Below are positions 5,752 through 7,940 of a stretch of DNA of 7,940 nt, piece by piece. The first letter of the stretch is position 1, and each line of letters starts with the position of its first letter. The notes below the pieces were generated by a model, which was not told where the DNA came from, did no database searches, and saw only the letters and a program-made list of their open reading frames with translations. Origin of the DNA: Alphaproteobacteria bacterium (GTDB lineage: Bacteria; Pseudomonadota; Alphaproteobacteria; Rs-D84; NBLK01). The DNA lies in assembly GCA_016936785.1 (NCBI GenBank), contig JAFGXE010000073.1:1-7940 (forward strand). The letters run 5' to 3'. The translations under genes and the position numbers were made by a program.

Positions 5752-7577
5752 GCCTTTTCTCCCTTAGTATAAATCTCTAATGTTTTTTTGAGCATCTTAG
5801 AAGCCACAGGTGCCGCTGTTGAACTTCCGCCACGACCATGCTCCACAACAACACAACATGCATAACGTGGCGCATCTGCAGGAGCATACCCAACAAACAA
5901 AGCATGGTTTCTAAGTCTCCAATCTAAAGAATTTTGTGATCGCACACTTGTTAGACGCTCTTGTGTTGAAATTCGGCGCACTTGTGTCGTTCCAGTTTTT
6001 CCACCCATTTTCATTCCAGCAACATCAAAAGCAGACCCGCGTGCTGTTCCGTGTTTTTCATTTACAACATTAAACATGCCTTTTTTAATAAGATCAAGAT
6101 GCTCTGCTTGGAATCCCATATCTTCAAAATTAACATTGTCTCGTGCTGTAAGTGTCGGCGAGACAGCCTTCCCGCCATTCACAAGACGAGAAATCATAAC
6201 AGCAAGCTGGAGAGGCGTTGTAAGTGTTAAGCCTTGTCCAATAGATGTCATAATCGTATCTCCATGCACCCAAGACTCACCCATATGTTCTTTTTTCCAA
6301 TACCGATTAGGGACAACACCTTGTTTTTCTGTTGGAAGTTGAATACCGGTTTTTTCACCCAAACCAAATTTTCGTGAAATTTCTTCAATACGATCAATAC
6401 CAACTTCTAAACCTAATTGGTAAAAATAAACATCACATGATTTTTGAATCGCATCAACAAGAGAAATATGCTTATGTCCCCTTTTTTCCCAACAATGAAA
6501 CTTATGATTTCCATACCAAAAATACCCAGGACAAAAAATCTCTTTACTTGATGTAATCTTTTCATAATGAAGACCTGCCAAAGCAACGAGCATTTTAAAT
6601 GTCGACCCCGGCGCATAAAGACCTTCAACGGGCTTGTTAATAAGAGGATGATAGGGGTTATCTAAAAGCTCTTTATAGTATTCTGCTTCAATTCTCCCTT
6701 CAAATCGCGTTAAATCATATTCAGGAAAAGAGGCCATTGTAAGCAGTTCTCCTGTATGAACATCCATAACAAGAACAGATCCACTTTTTTCAAAAAATAC
6801 TTCACTGGCATATTTCTGAAGACGCGTATCCAGCGTCAACTTCAAATCTTTTCCGGCAATCGCTTCTTTCTTTTCTGCTTTAAATGTTTTTGAGAGGCGC
6901 CCATGTGCATTTACTTTTTGAATTAATTCGCCTGGCTCTCCCGTCAATCTTTTATCAAATTCTTTTTCCACACCATTTCGACCCGTACGAAAATCTGGTA
7001 CACGATAAAGGAAACGATATTGATCGTATTTTGTTTTTTTCTTGTCAAGACCCACATACCCAATAACATGCGAAGCAGATTCTTTAAGCGGATATTCCCG
7101 AACAATATCTGTTTCAATAAATAACCCTGGCAAATCGAATTGACGCATTGCGATTGGCGCCATTTCCTCCCAGGTCATGTTTCCCTTCACAAGAACAGGA
7201 AGAACATCCCCTTGTTTTTTGACTGTCTTTAAAATACGAATACGATCATCCTCTTCAAAAGATAAATATTCAGAAAAGAAATTAAACATGTCTTCCATCG
7301 TTTGGCTTTTCTGAACTTGCTCAGGGGTAATAAACAAACTATACCGCTGATCGTTATCTGCCATGACAACATCATAGCGATCTGTGATTTTACCTCGAAG
7401 GGGAATCAAAATATGCAGGCGAAATGCATTTTTATTTGAAAGCTCTCGATATTTTTTTGACTCAATCACCTGAAGAAAAAAAACACGTCCCATCAAAAAA
7501 GACAATAGAACCGCTTTTCCTCCCCCAAGAAGAAGTGTTCGTCGATTAAAAGTGCGAATCAAATCACCGTCTAACAT
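5748..7577 (-). CDS. mrdA: Penicillin-binding protein 2 (MrdA), peptidoglycan transpeptidase
   Basis: A 609-residue class B penicillin-binding protein that crosslinks glycan strands in the elongasome with RodA. Residues 14-38 form the single membrane anchor. A pedestal/dimerisation domain follows (about 50-235, including PLRGKITDRYDVVMADN at 59-75). The transpeptidase domain contains the acylation motif STFK (325-328, S325 nucleophile), SCD (380-382, the S-x-D variant usual for PBP2) and KTGT (527-530). Length is close to E. coli PBP2 (633). I chose the ATG at 7575-7577 because AAGGA (7585-7589) lies seven bases before it and the N-terminus then matches the family; the frame stays open to 7691 but that part is the shadow of mreD. 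It overlaps mreD by 14 bases and rodA by four. Cysteines 349, 362, 381 and H368 could bind zinc (see findings). No resistance insertion is evident. Confidence 0.96.
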   Translation of the reverse strand: MLDGDLIRTFNRRTLLLGGGKAVLLSFLMGRVFFLQVIESKKYRELSNKNAFRLHILIPLRGKITDRYDVVMADNDQRYSLFITPEQVQKSQTMEDMFNFFSEYLSFEEDDRIRILKTVKKQGDVLPVLVKGNMTWEEMAPIAMRQFDLPGLFIETDIVREYPLKESASHVIGYVGLDKKKTKYDQYRFLYRVPDFRTGRNGVEKEFDKRLTGEPGELIQKVNAHGRLSKTFKAEKKEAIAGKDLKLTLDTRLQKYASEVFFEKSGSVLVMDVHTGELLTMASFPEYDLTRFEGRIEAEYYKELLDNPYHPLINKPVEGLYAPGSTFKMLVALAGLHYEKITSSKEIFCPGYFWYGNHKFHCWEKRGHKHISLVDAIQKSCDVYFYQLGLEVGIDRIEEISRKFGLGEKTGIQLPTEKQGVVPNRYWKKEHMGESWVHGDTIMTSIGQGLTLTTPLQLAVMISRLVNGGKAVSPTLTARDNVNFEDMGFQAEHLDLIKKGMFNVVNEKHGTARGSAFDVAGMKMGGKTGTTQVRRISTQERLTSVRSQNSLDWRLRNHALFVGYAPADAPRYACCVVVEHGRGGSSTAAPVASKMLKKTLEIYTKGEKA

Positions 7578-7940
7578 TAAACCGTCCTTCTCGATGTTGA
7601 ATAACAAAAGCCCGCAGTATCTCAAAAACAAGATAAGAAAAAATAACAAAAACAACATTCCAAAAAATAGAAATAGAAAAAGAAACATCAAAAAAGAACA
7701 TCATCAACATTGTTTTTAAAACAATAAAAGTAATCCAAAATGTCAAAAATCCAAGAAAAAGCATCAGTCGATTTTGAAAGTAAGGAATGACTTTTTGAAA
7801 AACAGAAACAAAAAATAACACCATAAGCAAAAGCGTGTTCAAAGGAAAAACACCTTCAACAAAATCCATTACAAATCCTGAAAAAACCATCAAAAAAAAG
7901 ATCTGTCTTTTTTGATCATTTTTAAACATTTGAAAAATAG
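7564..7940 (-). CDS. mreD: MreD, rod shape-determining membrane protein (5' end outside window)
   Basis: The frame is open from the stop at 7564-7566 to the window edge, giving about 125 codons. There is an internal ATG at 7929, but the frame continues in without a stop, so the gene is truncated by the window, not short. Four hydrophobic segments are visible, from FFLMVFSGFVMDFVEG through FLGFLTFWITFIVL to VFVIFSYLVFEILRAF. The segment GFVMDFVEGVFPLNTLLLMV resembles the MreD core (G-x-x-x-D-x-x-x-G-x-P-L-G-x-x-x-L). MreD is an inner-membrane part of the elongasome, working with MreC, MreB, PBP2 and RodA. Its position directly upstream of mrdA, with a 14-base overlap, strongly supports the call, since MreD is poorly conserved in sequence. 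mreC and mreB are expected beyond 7940. Confidence 0.85.
   Translation of the reverse strand, partial: IFQMFKNDQKRQIFFLMVFSGFVMDFVEGVFPLNTLLLMVLFFVSVFQKVIPYFQNRLMLFLGFLTFWITFIVLKTMLMMFFFDVSFSISIFWNVVFVIFSYLVFEILRAFVIQHREGRFNVRR

Noticed and set aside
6413..6628. Minus-strand 71-codon frame inside mrdA, and other frames opposite rho, olsB and mrdA
   Set aside because: They overlap firmly identified genes in other frames, lack ribosome sites and show no domain signal.
7578..7691. 38-residue hydrophobic N-terminal extension of PBP2
   Set aside because: It is the out-of-frame shadow of mreD; the ATG at 7577 has a ribosome site and gives the normal PBP2 N-terminus.
1..7940. CRISPR array, tRNA, rRNA, riboswitch or insertion sequence
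   Set aside because: No repeated spacer pattern, cloverleaf, conserved rRNA segment, conserved aptamer core or terminal inverted repeats with a transposase was seen in reading the window.

Overview
The window looks like ordinary chromosome from an AT-rich alphaproteobacterium. The grounds are a DUF3126 gene (a family I know mainly from Alphaproteobacteria), an OlsB-like GNAT next to a PlsC acyltransferase, and an XRE regulator start typical of that class. The low G+C and compact layout would suit a host-associated lineage such as Holosporales, but that placement is inference. No transposase, CRISPR array, tRNA, rRNA or clear mobile element is visible.

Layout. (1) Positions 1-663: two divergent XRE/CI-type helix-turn-helix regulators, the left one cut by the window edge. 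Their 113-base spacer carries phased palindromic sites, one of which exactly fills the -35/-10 spacer of the leftward promoter. (2) Positions 658-2407, minus strand: a tight operon of olsB-like N-acyltransferase, plsC-like O-acyltransferase and DUF3126 protein, which suggests ornithine-lipid (or related acylated amino-acid lipid) synthesis. (3) Positions 2408-2587: a divergent promoter region. (4) Positions 2588-4522, plus strand: transcription terminator rho, a hairpin terminator, then two small unrecognised genes, one secreted with two cysteines and one an integral membrane protein. (5) Positions 4537-4566: a bidirectional terminator. (6) Positions 4579-7940, minus strand: mreD (cut by the window end), mrdA (PBP2) and rodA, with overlapping reading frames. 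This is the rod-shape elongasome operon and presumably continues into mreC/mreB outside the window.

How they work together: MreD, PBP2 and RodA form the lateral-wall peptidoglycan synthase. The OlsB/PlsC pair makes membrane lipid. Rho is global transcription termination. I found no convincing new multi-gene system. The points most worth a second look are the phased operator array between the two regulators, a terminator that the small secreted gene cannot avoid, a short leader ORF before rho, and a Cys/Cys/His/Cys set in PBP2 that aligns with a zinc site described in other Gram-negative PBP2 enzymes.
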